NCBI RefSeq assembly: GCF_030270585.1
Contig: NZ_BSYI01000008.1
Span: forward strand, 1-64,000
Origin: Paralimibaculum aggregatum
GTDB lineage: Bacteria > Pseudomonadota > Alphaproteobacteria > Rhodobacterales > Rhodobacteraceae
DNA: 64,000 bases
Reading direction: 5' to 3'
Position 1 is the first letter of the stretch, and every line of letters starts with the position of its first letter. Positions 1-9,640 of this stretch are shown piece after piece. A program made the translations under genes and the position numbers. The notes below the pieces were generated by a model. The model searched no databases and was not told the origin of the DNA. It saw only the letters and a list, made by a program, of their open reading frames with translations.

Positions 1-36
1 GCAGGAAAACACGCTCAGACGCGCGCGCTCAGAGTG

Positions 37-120
37 ACCGGATACCCCGGAACGCCTGACCGGATGCTGTCGGAACGAGCAACCGGATGGCCCGGAATAC
101 GCACTGACAGGTCCGGTTTG
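37..120. repeat. Three tandem imperfect 22-23 bp repeats at window edge
   Basis: The heptamer ACCGGAT occurs at 37-43, 59-65 and 82-88. Each copy is followed a few bases later by a CGGAACG-like block (48-54, 71-77, and a weaker copy near 93), so the period is 22-23 bp. No gene is visible in these first 130 bases. Spaced repeats of this kind are typical of the transposase-binding ends of IS21-family elements, so this may be the end of an element lying left of the window. That reading is inference; the repeats themselves are directly visible. Confidence 0.45.
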
Positions 121-129
121 CCTCAACCC

Positions 130-1254
130 TCATGTTCTCGTCGTTATCGATTGCCGGAACAGGGCGAGGCTGGACACGAGGAAGACGGCGCCGAGCCCCG
201 CAACTGCCAGGAACTTCGGCCAGACAATGTCGAAGCCGGCGCCGCGGAAGACGACCGCCTGCGCGAAAGCCATGTAGTGGCGCGAGGGAAGCAGCCATGT
301 GAGCGGCTGGACGATCTCCGGCTGGCTTTCGATCGGAGTCATCCCGCCGGACAGCATAGTCATCGGGATGATGGTCATCATGATCAGGAGAGAAAACTGC
401 GCCATCGTGCGTGCGATCGTGCCGAGGAAAATGCCGATCGCCGCCGCGGCGAAGAGGTAGACAGTCGTCCCGCCGATGAGCAGCCAATGCGACCCTGCGA
501 CTGGCACCGCGAGAATCGTCTCCACGACGATGAGCAACGACAGCGTGAAGGCCGCGAGAATGACAAGCCCGTTGGCCCAGACCTTTGCCATAGCGATCTG
601 GAACGATGTGAGCGGCATGACCAGGAGATGCTCGATCGTCCCATGCTCGCGCTCGCGGAGAAGCGCCGCACCGGTCAGGATGATCGTCAGCATCGAGAGC
701 TGGTCCAGCAACGCCACAACGGCGCTGAACCACATGCCCATGCCATTCGGATTGAAGGCCCGACGCTCGACGAGCTCCACGGACACATCGGTCGTATCGT
801 CCGAACGCATCACGAAGCGGTTCACTTCGTGGATGACGATGTTCTGGATGTAGCTCGCGCCAAGGCTTGCTTGCCCGACGGCGGTCGCGTCGATGTTCAC
901 CTGGACCTTGGGCTGGCGACCCTGGCGCACGTGCTTCTCGAAATCGGGCGGGATGACCACGACGAACATGAAGCGGTCCTGATCCATCCCGTGGTCGATC
1001 TCGCTGGCCGAGATCAGCTCCGGCTCCTTGAAATAGGGCGGGTAGAGCGCCGTTCCGATGACGCGGGACAGGGTCGAGCGATCCTCGTCGACGATTGCGA
1101 CGGAGGCGTTGTTGACCGTCTCGCTGATCGCGGTCGCCTGGGAGTAGATCGAGAAGCTGAACGACCAGACGATGAGCGCGACAAGGATTGCGTCGCCCAT
1201 GACGCTCCGAAGCTCCTTGGTGCCGAGCCAGAAGATGTTCTCCCAGGTCCTCAT
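130..1254 (-). CDS. yhhJ: ABC-2 type permease, YhhJ-like
   Basis: A 374-residue inner-membrane permease of the ABC-2 family. It has one N-terminal membrane helix (about residues 20-40), a large periplasmic domain, and five or so C-terminal helices including the LLREREHGTIEHLLVMPL segment typical of the family. The start is the ATG at 1254; an in-frame extension upstream would run into the preceding gene. It lies 7 bp behind the RbbA-like gene, in the order seen in E. coli yhiI-rbbA-yhhJ, where the three products form a tripartite-style exporter. The substrate is unknown. The assignment rests on both sequence pattern and gene order. Confidence 0.85.
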   Translation of the reverse strand: MRTWENIFWLGTKELRSVMGDAILVALIVWSFSFSIYSQATAISETVNNASVAIVDEDRSTLSRVIGTALYPPYFKEPELISASEIDHGMDQDRFMFVVVIPPDFEKHVRQGRQPKVQVNIDATAVGQASLGASYIQNIVIHEVNRFVMRSDDTTDVSVELVERRAFNPNGMGMWFSAVVALLDQLSMLTIILTGAALLREREHGTIEHLLVMPLTSFQIAMAKVWANGLVILAAFTLSLLIVVETILAVPVAGSHWLLIGGTTVYLFAAAAIGIFLGTIARTMAQFSLLIMMTIIPMTMLSGGMTPIESQPEIVQPLTWLLPSRHYMAFAQAVVFRGAGFDIVWPKFLAVAGLGAVFLVSSLALFRQSITTRT

Positions 1255-1261
1255 CGACCGC

Positions 1262-4015
1262 TCACGCCTCCTGCTTTCTGAGGAAGGCCGCCGCAGTGAT
1301 GACGAAGACCGGGCCAAAGAGGGCAAGCGCGGCGAGGTCGAAGGTCAGGTCCGAGAAGTCGAGGCCCTTCGTGAAGGCCCCGACGCTCAGATGCATGTAG
1401 TAGGTAGCCGGCCACAGCGATCCGATCACGCGGCCGCCGCCTTCGAGGGTCGACGTTGGCTGCATGATCCCGGCGAACTGCATCGTCGGCAGCATCGACA
1501 AGATCGTTGTGGCGAAGACCGCGGCGACCTGCGACTTCGTGACCGATGAGATGAGCAGCCCGAAGCCCGTCGTTGCTATCACGTAGAGCGTGGCTCCGAC
1601 GAACAACACGGACAGGCTTCCCTTCAGCGGCACCTGCAGCACGAATACGACGAGAACCGTAAGGATGAGGAAATTGACGATGCCGATGCCGATATAGGGC
1701 AACTGCTTGCCGATCAGATACTCGAGCCGGTTCGTCGGCGTCACGTAGAAGTTCGAAATCGTGCCGATCTCTTTCTCACGCGCCATGCTGACCGCCATCA
1801 GGATGGCGGGAAAAAGCAGCAACAGCAGCGCCGGGGTCTTGGGCCCGATCGAGAAGATCGTCTCGAACGAGGGATTGTATCGGTAGCGCGGTTCCACCGT
1901 CACGTTCGAAACCGCGCTCGCGTCGACCCCTGCCGTGTTGGCCAGTTCCACCAGGTAGGTGCTGTGGCCGCCCTCGACATAGCCTTCGATGATGGCAGCC
2001 CTGGTCGTGTTCGCGCCGTCGATCCAGGCAGAGACGCTCGGTGCCTCGCCCTTGTTCAGGTTTCGACCGAAGTCGGGCGGGATCTCGATTGCCAGCGTGA
2101 TGTCGTTGGCGCGCAGTCGCTCTTCCAGCTCGTCTACGCTCTGGAGCGCAGGCTGTTCGAGAAAGTAGCGTGATCCCTCGAAACTGCGGAGATACCCGCG
2201 ACTCTCGGCAGTCCGGTCGAGATCGAGCGCGGCGTAGGTCAGGTCTTCGACATCGAGCGACACGCCGAAGGAGATGACGATCAGCAGGATCGAACTCCCC
2301 AGAAACGCGAATGCAAGGCGCACCGGGTCGCGCATGATCTCCAGAACCTCCCGAGAGCTGTAGGCCAGGAGCCGGGAGAGGCGAAACCGGCTGCCTGCCT
2401 GGCGGTGCTCCGGCGCTGCGGCCGCAGCGGTCGGCGCGTCGACCAGCCCCGCCGCACCTGTCGTCTGGCCTTCGGTTTCACCGATGGCGTCTTCAATATA
2501 GCCGATGAACGCTTCCTCCAGGGTGTCGGCGCCCTTCGCTTCGACGAGATGCGCCGGCTCGTCGCAGGCGAGCACGCGCCCCGCATGCATCAGCGAGATG
2601 CGATCGCAGCGCAGCGCCTCGTTCATGAAATGCGTGGAGATGAAGATCGTGACCCTGTCCCGGCGCGACAGCTCCACGAGCAGCTCCCAGAATTCGTCGC
2701 GCGCGACCGGATCGACCCCCGAGGTCGGCTCGTCGAGTATGAGCATCTCCGGCTCATGGATGATCGCGACGGCGAGCGAGAGCCGTTGACGGATGCCTAG
2801 CGGCAGCGATGCCGCCAGCGAGCCCATATGCCCGTCGAGACCGAAGCGGCGCGAAAGCTCGCGGATCCGATCGTCCGCCCTGGCCCGGTCGACATGGAAG
2901 AGCTTGGCGTGCAGCGTGAGGTTCCGCTCTACCGTCAGCTCGCCATAGAGCGAGAACGCCTGGGACATGAAACCGACCCGTTTCCGGGTCTCGATCTCGT
3001 TCGCATCGACAGACCGTCCGAAGAGGAAGGCTTCGCCCTCGGAAGCCGGAAGAAGCCCGGTCAGCATCTTCATCGTCGTGGTCTTGCCGCAGCCGTTCGA
3101 GCCGAGAAAGCCGAAGATCTCGCCTTGCTGGATTTCGAAGCTGACCCGGTCAACCGCCGTGAAATCGCCAAATCGGCGCGTCAGTCCCCTGGCAACGATG
3201 GCGGGGTTGCCGTCTGTCTTCTCCAGGGGAGGGATCGTCAGGGTGCCGGCATCACGCTTCTGCCCGTCCGGCAGCAGGCGGACGAAGGCTGTCTCGAGAT
3301 CAGCGGCCTCTGTCCTTCGCCGGAGCTCGGCCGGTGTTCCGGCGTCGAGAACGCGGCCTGCGTTCATCGCGACCAGCCAGTCGAAGCGCTCCGCCTCATC
3401 CATGTATGCGGTGGCGACCACGACGCTCAGGCCGGTTCGCTCTTCACGGATGGCGTCGATCAGCTCCCAGAACTGGCGGCGCGACAGCGGGTCGACCCCG
3501 GTCGTCGGCTCATCCAGGATGAGGAAGTCAGGGTCATGGATCAGCGAACAGCAGAGCCCGAGCTTCTGTTTCATGCCGCCGGAGAGTTTGCCGGCGGGGC
3601 GCGCGAGAAACGGATGGAGGCCGGTGGCCTTCGTCAGCCGGTCGATGCGCGCCCTGCGCTCGCTGCGGCCCTGTGCGAAGAGCTTGCCGAAGAAGTCCAG
3701 GTTCTCTTCGACACTGAGATCCGCATAGAGGTTCTTTCCGAGACCCTGCGGCATGTAGGCGATGCGTGGGCCGACGGCAGTCCGATGGCCGGCAGACGCC
3801 ATGTCGTTGCCAAGAACCTCGATGCGGCCTTGCTGGATCCGCCGTGCGCCGGACAGGAGCCCCAGGAGCGTCGACTTTCCAACGCCATCCGGCCCGAGGA
3901 GGCCGATCATCCGGCCCATCGGCAGGTCTAGCGTGACGCCGTCGATGGCGCGCACGCCCCTGTACATGTGCGTGACGCCCCGAATCCGGGCGATCGGCCG
4001 ATCCTCGCCAATCAT
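1262..4015 (-). CDS. rbbA: Fused ABC exporter: two ATPase domains plus ABC-2 permease (RbbA/YhiH-like)
   Basis: 917 residues, close to the length of E. coli RbbA. NBD1 has Walker A at 41-49 (GPDGVGKST), signature LSGGMKQ near 144 and Walker B FLILDEP near 164. NBD2 has Walker A near 305 (GSNGCGKTT), a degenerate signature LPLGIRQ near 404 and Walker B MLILDEP near 424. An Ala-rich linker (about 515-540) leads to an ABC-2 permease domain (565-917) with one N-terminal helix, a periplasmic loop and a C-terminal helix cluster. RbbA was described as a ribosome-associated ATPase, but the membrane domain and the neighbouring HlyD and YhhJ genes favour export. NBD2's non-canonical signature suggests the two ATP sites are not equivalent. 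Confidence 0.9.
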   Translation of the reverse strand: MIGEDRPIARIRGVTHMYRGVRAIDGVTLDLPMGRMIGLLGPDGVGKSTLLGLLSGARRIQQGRIEVLGNDMASAGHRTAVGPRIAYMPQGLGKNLYADLSVEENLDFFGKLFAQGRSERRARIDRLTKATGLHPFLARPAGKLSGGMKQKLGLCCSLIHDPDFLILDEPTTGVDPLSRRQFWELIDAIREERTGLSVVVATAYMDEAERFDWLVAMNAGRVLDAGTPAELRRRTEAADLETAFVRLLPDGQKRDAGTLTIPPLEKTDGNPAIVARGLTRRFGDFTAVDRVSFEIQQGEIFGFLGSNGCGKTTTMKMLTGLLPASEGEAFLFGRSVDANEIETRKRVGFMSQAFSLYGELTVERNLTLHAKLFHVDRARADDRIRELSRRFGLDGHMGSLAASLPLGIRQRLSLAVAIIHEPEMLILDEPTSGVDPVARDEFWELLVELSRRDRVTIFISTHFMNEALRCDRISLMHAGRVLACDEPAHLVEAKGADTLEEAFIGYIEDAIGETEGQTTGAAGLVDAPTAAAAAPEHRQAGSRFRLSRLLAYSSREVLEIMRDPVRLAFAFLGSSILLIVISFGVSLDVEDLTYAALDLDRTAESRGYLRSFEGSRYFLEQPALQSVDELEERLRANDITLAIEIPPDFGRNLNKGEAPSVSAWIDGANTTRAAIIEGYVEGGHSTYLVELANTAGVDASAVSNVTVEPRYRYNPSFETIFSIGPKTPALLLLLFPAILMAVSMAREKEIGTISNFYVTPTNRLEYLIGKQLPYIGIGIVNFLILTVLVVFVLQVPLKGSLSVLFVGATLYVIATTGFGLLISSVTKSQVAAVFATTILSMLPTMQFAGIMQPTSTLEGGGRVIGSLWPATYYMHLSVGAFTKGLDFSDLTFDLAALALFGPVFVITAAAFLRKQEA

Positions 4016-4030
4016 GTCTCCGCGTCCCCG

Positions 4031-5047
4031 CTAGTTTCCACCGACGGCGGTTTGATCGGCGTCTGGCGGCGGCTTCCGAAGGAACTCCGGCCACGGCGAT
4101 GCGTCTTCTTCTGGCTGAGGCGCCAGCCGGATGTAGGCGACGCCGCGCACGCCGGTCTTCACCTTGTCGATATGCGCCAGCACCAGTTCCTCCGGCACGC
4201 GGACCTTGACGCGGAACATCAGCTTCTCCCTTTCGCTGCGCGTCTCGACTTCCTTCGGCGTGAACTGGGACTCGGGCGAGACGAAACTCACCGTTGCTGG
4301 GACAAAGAAGTCGAAGATGTCGAGCATGATGCGTGCCTCGGCACCGAAAGAGGCGCGATGAGCCTGCGCCAGCGGCAGGAACACCTCCATGTAGATGTCC
4401 GAGAGGTCGACGAGGGTCAGCACCTTGCCACCGCTGGCCAGCACTTCGCCGGGCTCCGCCAGTCGGTAGAGCACCCGGCCGACCGTCGGGGCGACCAGCG
4501 TGGCGTCGTCGATATCCGTCTTGATCGCCGCCGCCGAGGCGTTCGCCGCATCGACGTCGCGTTCGCGCGAGAGGAGAGTCGCTTCGGCGGCAGCAACATT
4601 GGCGATGGCCGCGTCTCGCTGGCTGATGCGGATATCGAGAGCCTCCTGGGCCGCGTGCCCCCGCTCGACCAGGCGGGTGGCCCGCTTCAGCTCCTGCTCG
4701 GCAAGCACGAGCCGGGCATTGGCCTCTGCGATCGAGGCTCGGGCGGCGGCGACGTCGCTTTCGGCGCTGGCGATATCGGCCTTGGCAGCGAGATACCTTG
4801 CCTGCAAGGAAGCGGTGTCGATCGTGGCAACATGATCGCCTGGCTGCACGAGATCACCTTCGCGAACCAGGATCTCGGCGACGCGGCCGGCGGTCTTTGT
4901 GGCGATATCGATCTGCACGGCTTCGATCCGGCCGTTGCCGGAGGCGATGTCGTCCGGCAACGGGTCCGGGTTCAAGCCGAATATCAGATAGCCGGCACCG
5001 GCCAGCAAGGCAGCGGCGCCAAGCGCCAGTATCTGCTTCACCTGCAT
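4031..5047 (-). CDS. yhiI: HlyD-family membrane fusion protein, YhiI-like
   Basis: A 338-residue periplasmic adaptor. The N-terminal membrane anchor (about 4-22) is followed by a biotinyl-lipoyl-like half (GRIEAVQIDIATKTAGRV), a long Ala/Glu-rich coiled coil (about 75-185) and the second lipoyl half (LVAPTVGRVLYRLAEPGEV). The ATG at 5047 is preferred because a GGGAAG stretch lies about 8 bp upstream; a TTG at 5077 would add ten residues. It is first in the operon and ends 15 bp before rbbA. It would link the ABC exporter to an outer-membrane channel, none of which is encoded in the window. Confidence 0.88.
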   Translation of the reverse strand: MQVKQILALGAAALLAGAGYLIFGLNPDPLPDDIASGNGRIEAVQIDIATKTAGRVAEILVREGDLVQPGDHVATIDTASLQARYLAAKADIASAESDVAAARASIAEANARLVLAEQELKRATRLVERGHAAQEALDIRISQRDAAIANVAAAEATLLSRERDVDAANASAAAIKTDIDDATLVAPTVGRVLYRLAEPGEVLASGGKVLTLVDLSDIYMEVFLPLAQAHRASFGAEARIMLDIFDFFVPATVSFVSPESQFTPKEVETRSEREKLMFRVKVRVPEELVLAHIDKVKTGVRGVAYIRLAPQPEEDASPWPEFLRKPPPDADQTAVGGN

Positions 5048-5262
5048 CTCATTCTTCCCGATTCTCCCGCCTGCCAATCGATTTCAGTTGCGAGTCCTGC
5101 GGCGCATTCGTCGCGACGGGCGTGCGTTGCAGTGGGAACATCGGCTCACCCATCATCCGCGCTTTCGAGAGCCGCCTTTGCGTCTTCGTGGGCCTCTGCG
5201 GTTTGTTCGAGGTGCTTGAAGGCCTCCGCGCCCTTCGCCGACATGTGCGGCGACGTCGCCGC

Positions 5263-5406
5263 TCACCCTGAGATCGCCTCCGCCCCACTCTTCGGTTTCG
5301 ACCCCGAGATGATCCCACCCTCATCGGTCTCGACCCGCTGAACGGTGCCGCGCCTTCCGGCGGGCAGGCCGAGATCGGGTTTCCGGTCATGCAGCGTGTG
5401 CGACAT
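5263..5406 (-). CDS. Possible small protein (47 aa) upstream of the export operon
   Basis: An ATG at 5406 preceded by CGGAG about 7 bp upstream opens a 47-codon frame with a hydrophilic product beginning MSHTLHDRKPDLGLP. A second short frame, 32 codons, follows at 5244-5146. Both point into the yhiI-like operon. Neither matches a family I recognise and both could be chance, but no other gene fits the 360 bp between yhiI and the phaC promoter region. Confidence 0.3.
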   Translation of the reverse strand: MSHTLHDRKPDLGLPAGRRGTVQRVETDEGGIISGSKPKSGAEAISG

Positions 5407-5606
5407 GTTCGAACTCCGTCTGGTCGGTCCTGGGCAGGGCGAACTTTGTGCATCGCACTAGGTGGGCACGCGCCAATCGATCACCGACCGCGTTGGGTAT
5501 CCCGAATCACCATAGCGGGTTTGCTGCGCTGCCATACTGCGCTGCATCAATTCGCGCCCCGTCGCGATGCGGTAGTGCTGAGTCGGAATGCCATCTGGAG
5601 GATCTG

Positions 5607-7466
5607 ATGAGGCAGCAGACACCGGGCGACGCGAAGCTACGCAGATCCATCGCTCCGCAGAGTGTCGCTCCACAGGCCGTGGCGACCGGAACGGACACGC
5701 CGGCAGCCCTGCCGCCGACCATGGAGCAAGGCGATTCCTACTCGGCGACGGCGATGCGCGATGTTCTCGATCACGCTAGCCGCGCAATGCTCGCCCGGAT
5801 GACCGGCGGCCTGTCGCCGGCGGGCCTCGGCGCCATGTGGGCGGATTGGGCCGTGCATCTGGCAACGTCGCCCGGCAAGCAGGGAGAGCTTTGGGAGAAG
5901 GCCTTGAGAAAGAGCCTGCGCTTTCGCCAGTACGCCCTGCAATGCGCCATGTCCGGCGGCACGGCGTCGAGCTGCATCGAGCCGCTGGCCCAGGACAGGC
6001 GGTTTCGCAACGAGGCCTGGCAGCAGCCGCCCTTCAACCTGCTCTATCAGGGCTTCCTGCTGACCCAACAATGGTGGTACAACGCCACCACCGATGTGCG
6101 CGGGGTCACCAGGGCGCATGAACGCGCGGTCCAGTTTGCCGCCCGCCAGGTGCTCGACGTGTTCTCGCCGTCGAACTTTCTGCCGACCAATCCGGAAGTC
6201 CTCGCGAGGACCCGCGACGAGATGGGCCAGAACCTGGTGCGCGGCGCACAGAACTTCTGGGAGGACTGGGAGCGCGCGATCGCCAGCAGGCCGCCCGCCG
6301 GCGTCGAGGATTTCCGCGTGGGAGAGACCCTGGCCGCGACCCCGGGCAAGGTGGTCTGCCGCAACCGGCTCATGGAGCTGATCCAGTATGAGCCGGCTAC
6401 CAGCAAGGTTCGGCCCGAGCCGATCCTGATCACGCCGGCCTGGATCATGAAATACTACATCCTCGATCTGAGCCCGGAAAACTCGATGGTCAAGTATCTG
6501 ACCGAGCAGGGCTTCACCGTGTTCATGATCTCGTGGAAGAACCCCGGTCCCGAGGATCGCGAGCTCAGCATGGACGACTATCGGCGCCTCGGCCCGATGG
6601 CAGCCCTCGATACAGTGGAAAGGATCACCGGCAGCGACAGGATCCACGCCGTCGGCTACTGCCTCGGCGGGACGCTGTTGTCGATCGCCGCGGCCGCAAT
6701 GGCGCGCGACGGCGACGACCGGCTATCCAGCATCACCTACTTCGCCGCCCAGAGCGATTTCACCGAGGCAGGCGAGCTGATGATCTTCATCAGTGAGAGC
6801 GAGGTGACGTTCCTCGAGGACATGATGTGGGAGCAGGGTTTCCTCGATGCGAAGCAGATGGCCGGCGCATTCCAGATGTTGCGCTCCAACGACCTGGTCT
6901 GGTCCCGGATGCTGCGCACCTATCTGCTGGGCGAGCGCGATGTCGTGAATGACCTGATGGCCTGGAACGCCGACACCACCCGGATGCCCTACCGGATGCA
7001 TTCGGAATATCTGCGCAAGCTCTTTCTCAACAACGAGCTTTCGACCGGCCGCTACGAGGTCGACGGACGCCCGGTCGCGCTCAGCGACATTCGCGCACCG
7101 ATCTTCGCCGTCGGCACCGAGACGGACCACGTTGCGCCGTGGCGGTCCGCCTACAAGGTGCACATGCAGACCGATACCGACGTTACCTTCGTGTTGACCA
7201 AGGGCGGACACAACGCCGGGGTGGTCTCGGAGCCGGGGCATCCACGCCGGCACTACCGCGTCCATACCAGCCGCCACAGCGACACCTATCTGCCGCCGGA
7301 CGCCTGGGTGGAGCGGGCCATGCTGAAAGACGGCTCATGGTGGCCGGAATGGGCGGCCTGGCTTGCGGAACGCTCCACCCAGCCCGCCGCCCCGCCGCCG
7401 ATCGGTCTGCCTGGCAACGGGCAGACACTGCCGGATGCGCCCGGAAGCTACGTGATGGAAGGCTGA
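5607..7466 (+). CDS. phaC: Class I poly(3-hydroxyalkanoate) polymerase PhaC
   Basis: A 619-residue PHA synthase, which polymerises (R)-3-hydroxyacyl-CoA at the granule surface. The lipase-like box GYCLGG holds the nucleophile Cys352; Asp507 (TDHVAPW) and His535 (GGHNAG) complete the triad. The PHB synthase N-terminal domain and the alpha/beta-hydrolase core are intact. The start is the ATG at 5607 because GGAGG lies 5 bp upstream (5597-5601); the open frame extends to 5448 without a ribosome-binding site. No phaA, phaB or phasin gene lies nearby. Instead the fabI, pta and ackA relics follow, as in rhizobial low-oxygen stress islands. The gene looks functional although its downstream partners are decayed. 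Confidence 0.95.
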   Translation: MRQQTPGDAKLRRSIAPQSVAPQAVATGTDTPAALPPTMEQGDSYSATAMRDVLDHASRAMLARMTGGLSPAGLGAMWADWAVHLATSPGKQGELWEKALRKSLRFRQYALQCAMSGGTASSCIEPLAQDRRFRNEAWQQPPFNLLYQGFLLTQQWWYNATTDVRGVTRAHERAVQFAARQVLDVFSPSNFLPTNPEVLARTRDEMGQNLVRGAQNFWEDWERAIASRPPAGVEDFRVGETLAATPGKVVCRNRLMELIQYEPATSKVRPEPILITPAWIMKYYILDLSPENSMVKYLTEQGFTVFMISWKNPGPEDRELSMDDYRRLGPMAALDTVERITGSDRIHAVGYCLGGTLLSIAAAAMARDGDDRLSSITYFAAQSDFTEAGELMIFISESEVTFLEDMMWEQGFLDAKQMAGAFQMLRSNDLVWSRMLRTYLLGERDVVNDLMAWNADTTRMPYRMHSEYLRKLFLNNELSTGRYEVDGRPVALSDIRAPIFAVGTETDHVAPWRSAYKVHMQTDTDVTFVLTKGGHNAGVVSEPGHPRRHYRVHTSRHSDTYLPPDAWVERAMLKDGSWWPEWAAWLAERSTQPAAPPPIGLPGNGQTLPDAPGSYVMEG

Positions 7467-7469
7467 TTC

Positions 7470-7715
7470 ATGCCCATGCCAGGCGGACTTCCGGGCCGGA
7501 AATGACGGGCTGGCCGTCGGCATCGCCAACGAGCCCTCCATCGCCGCTGGCTGCGTGCACGCGTTCCACGAGGCGGGCGCCGCATTGGCCGTCACCTGCC
7601 TGAACGAACGGGCCCGGCGTCCTGTCGCGCCGACCGCCGATGCGGTCGAGGCGGAGATAGTCCGCCCGCCCGATGGCGAGGCCAGCGATGAGCTTGACGC
7701 TGGGCTCGCAAGAAA
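7470..7715 (+). pseudogene. fabI: Enoyl-ACP reductase FabI remnant (N-terminal part)
   Basis: An ATG 3 bp after the phaC stop reads MPMPGGLPGRK and then hits a stop. A one-base shift continues the protein at 7504: DGLAVGIANEPSIAAGC, then HAFHEAGAALAV and LNERARRPV, the conserved N-terminus of FabI with its NAD-binding segment. After about 75 residues (SDELDA) the similarity ends and MaoC-like sequence begins, so most of FabI, including the catalytic Tyr-Lys region, has been deleted. Frameshift and deletion make it non-functional. Confidence 0.75.
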
Positions 7716-7734
7716 TTGCGCGCCGCTGGGGGCT

Positions 7735-9060
7735 GCTTGGCCAAGATTACCCGCACGCTCTAGCACGACGATATCGAGCGCTTCGAGGTGATGTCGGGCG
7801 ACGTGAATCCCGCTCATGTGGACGAGGCGTTCGCCAGATCCGACATGTTCCGCAAGGTGATCGCCCCCGACATTTGGGGCGGCGCGCTGATCCCCGCCGT
7901 GCTCGGCCCCGGGCTGTCGGGTCCGGCCACCATCCACCTCAACCAGTCGCTGAGCTTCCGCCGGCCGGTCGGACTCGGTGATACCGTGACAGTGCGGGTG
8001 ACGGTGCACGAGAAGCGCGCTGAGGCCAGCGCCTGTTCCTCAATTGCGAATGCCTTAATCAGAATGGCGAAACGGTGACCAAGGGGGAGGCCAAGGTTAT
8101 CGCGCCTGCCGTCAGGGTGCGGCGTCCAAGAACGATCCTGCCGGCGGTGCAACTGCACAAACGCGGCGCGCGCTACGGACGTCTCATCGAAACCACGCGC
8201 GATCTTGCGCCGATCCCGCCCGCCGTCCATCCGTGCGACCGGAAGGCACTCGAGGGTGCGATCGGAGCCGAGCGCGAGGTCCTGATCCTCCCCATTCTGG
8301 TCGGGCCGGAAGCGCGGATCCGCGCGGCCTCCGGCAAGACCGGCATCGAACTCGGAGAGGTCGAGATTGTCGATGCGCCGCGCAGCCATGCGGCCGCTGA
8401 TCGGGCGGTTGAAGTGGTCCGCGCTGATGTGGGGCTCCCTCACACCGACGAAATCATGGCCGCCGCAATCTACAGGGTGACCGGTCTGCGCTTCGAGCGG
8501 CGGATCAGCCATGCCTTCGCGCTGGATGTGCCGACCTATCCGAAGCCACTCTTCGCGACCGATGGCGCAATCAACATCCAACCTGATATCGAGACCAAAC
8601 GGGACATTGTCCAGAACGCCTTCGAGCCCGCACTGCGCTGGGCATCGAGCGGCCGAAGGTTGCGATCCCTTCCGCGGTCGAGACGGTCTATCCAATGATC
8701 GCCTCGAGGGTCGAAGCCGCGGCGCTGTGCAAGATGGCGGATCGTGGCCGCATCACCGGCGGACCGATTGAGGGACCGCCGGCATTCGACACCGCGATCT
8801 CCAGGCAGGCAGCCGAAGCGAAACCTATCGGTTCACCTGTGGCCGGCGATGCCGATATTCTCCTCGCACCGGATCTCGGAGCCGGCAACATGACCGCGAA
8901 ACAGCCGATGTATCTGGCCGGCGCGGAGGCGGCAGGGATCGTGCTCGGCGCCCGGGTGCCGATCATGCTGACCAGCCGCGCAGACGGCACCCTGTCCCGC
9001 CGCGCCTCGGCAGCTCTGGCCCCGCTTTCTGTCCGCCGCAGTTCCTGCAGGGCGCCATGA
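7735..9060 (+). pseudogene. MaoC-like hydratase / phosphate acetyltransferase fusion, frameshifted
   Basis: The remains read in pieces. A MaoC domain has an in-frame TAG near 7759 (KITRTL*HDDIERF), then VMSGDVNPAHVDEAF and the segment near PVGLGDTVTV. A frameshift follows near 8035, then QNGETVTKGEAKVIAP and the phosphotransacetylase domain (LPHTDEIMAA; RISHAFALDVPTYPK; NIQPDIETKRDIVQNAF). A second shift near 8640 precedes PKVAIPSAVETV, AALCKMADRG and DILLAPDLGAGNM. This is the family annotated as bifunctional enoyl-CoA hydratase/phosphate acetyltransferase. At least one stop and two frameshifts inactivate it. Its end overlaps the ackA start by ATGA, showing the genes were once coupled. Confidence 0.8.
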
Positions 9061-9640
9061 CCGAGGCAATCCTGATTCTGAGCGCGGGGTCCTCGTCGAT
9101 CAAGTACGGTCTCTACTCCCTAGCGGATGACGGCGACTTCTAGCGAAAGGCGCAGATCGACCACATTGGCCTTGCGCTGGCGTCTTGATCTTCTCGGTCG
9201 TAGCAGGAGCCGGACCCCGCTGACGCTGGTGACGCTGGTGACGCCCACACGGCGCTGCTCACTCGCCTTCAATCGCGCATCCATCGCGAGATTGGCAGCG
9301 ATACCGTCACCGCGGCCGGGCACCTCGTCGTCCATGGTGGCCGCGATATCGTCGCGCATCTGGGCCACGGCGCGAGCATGTGTGCAATGCGGGCGCGGAC
9401 GAGCATCGCAAACAGAATGGGGGATGCCGCGCTCGATGATCTGGTGATGGTTGAGCGCTGCGGCGAGCCTGACCCAGGTGTGGTCCTGCATCTCATTCGC
9501 GACCGTGGCATGAGCGTTGAGGGGGGGCAGGAGCTTCTGGCTCGAGAATCTGGATTACTGGTCTTCTCCGGATTGAGCGACGACATGCGTGATTTTCTTG
9601 CGAGTATTGGACGAAGGCGCCCGCCTTCTACCTGCAGGCC
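9057..9640 (+). pseudogene. ackA: Acetate kinase remnant
   Basis: The ATG at 9057 begins MTEAILILSAGSSSIKYGLY, the acetate kinase N-terminus (with Ser for the usual Asn in LxNAGSSS). A TAG follows after about 28 codons. Downstream, LVVHGGRDIVAHLGHGAS joins the VVHGG motif directly to the AHLGNGAS motif, so about 85 residues between them are missing. After another shift, DDLVMVERCGEPDPGVV and SGLSDDMRDFLAS continue the C-terminal half, then similarity stops before the IS3-family element at about 9.69 kb. The last 100 or so residues are absent on both sides of the element. This is a dead gene. Confidence 0.78.
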
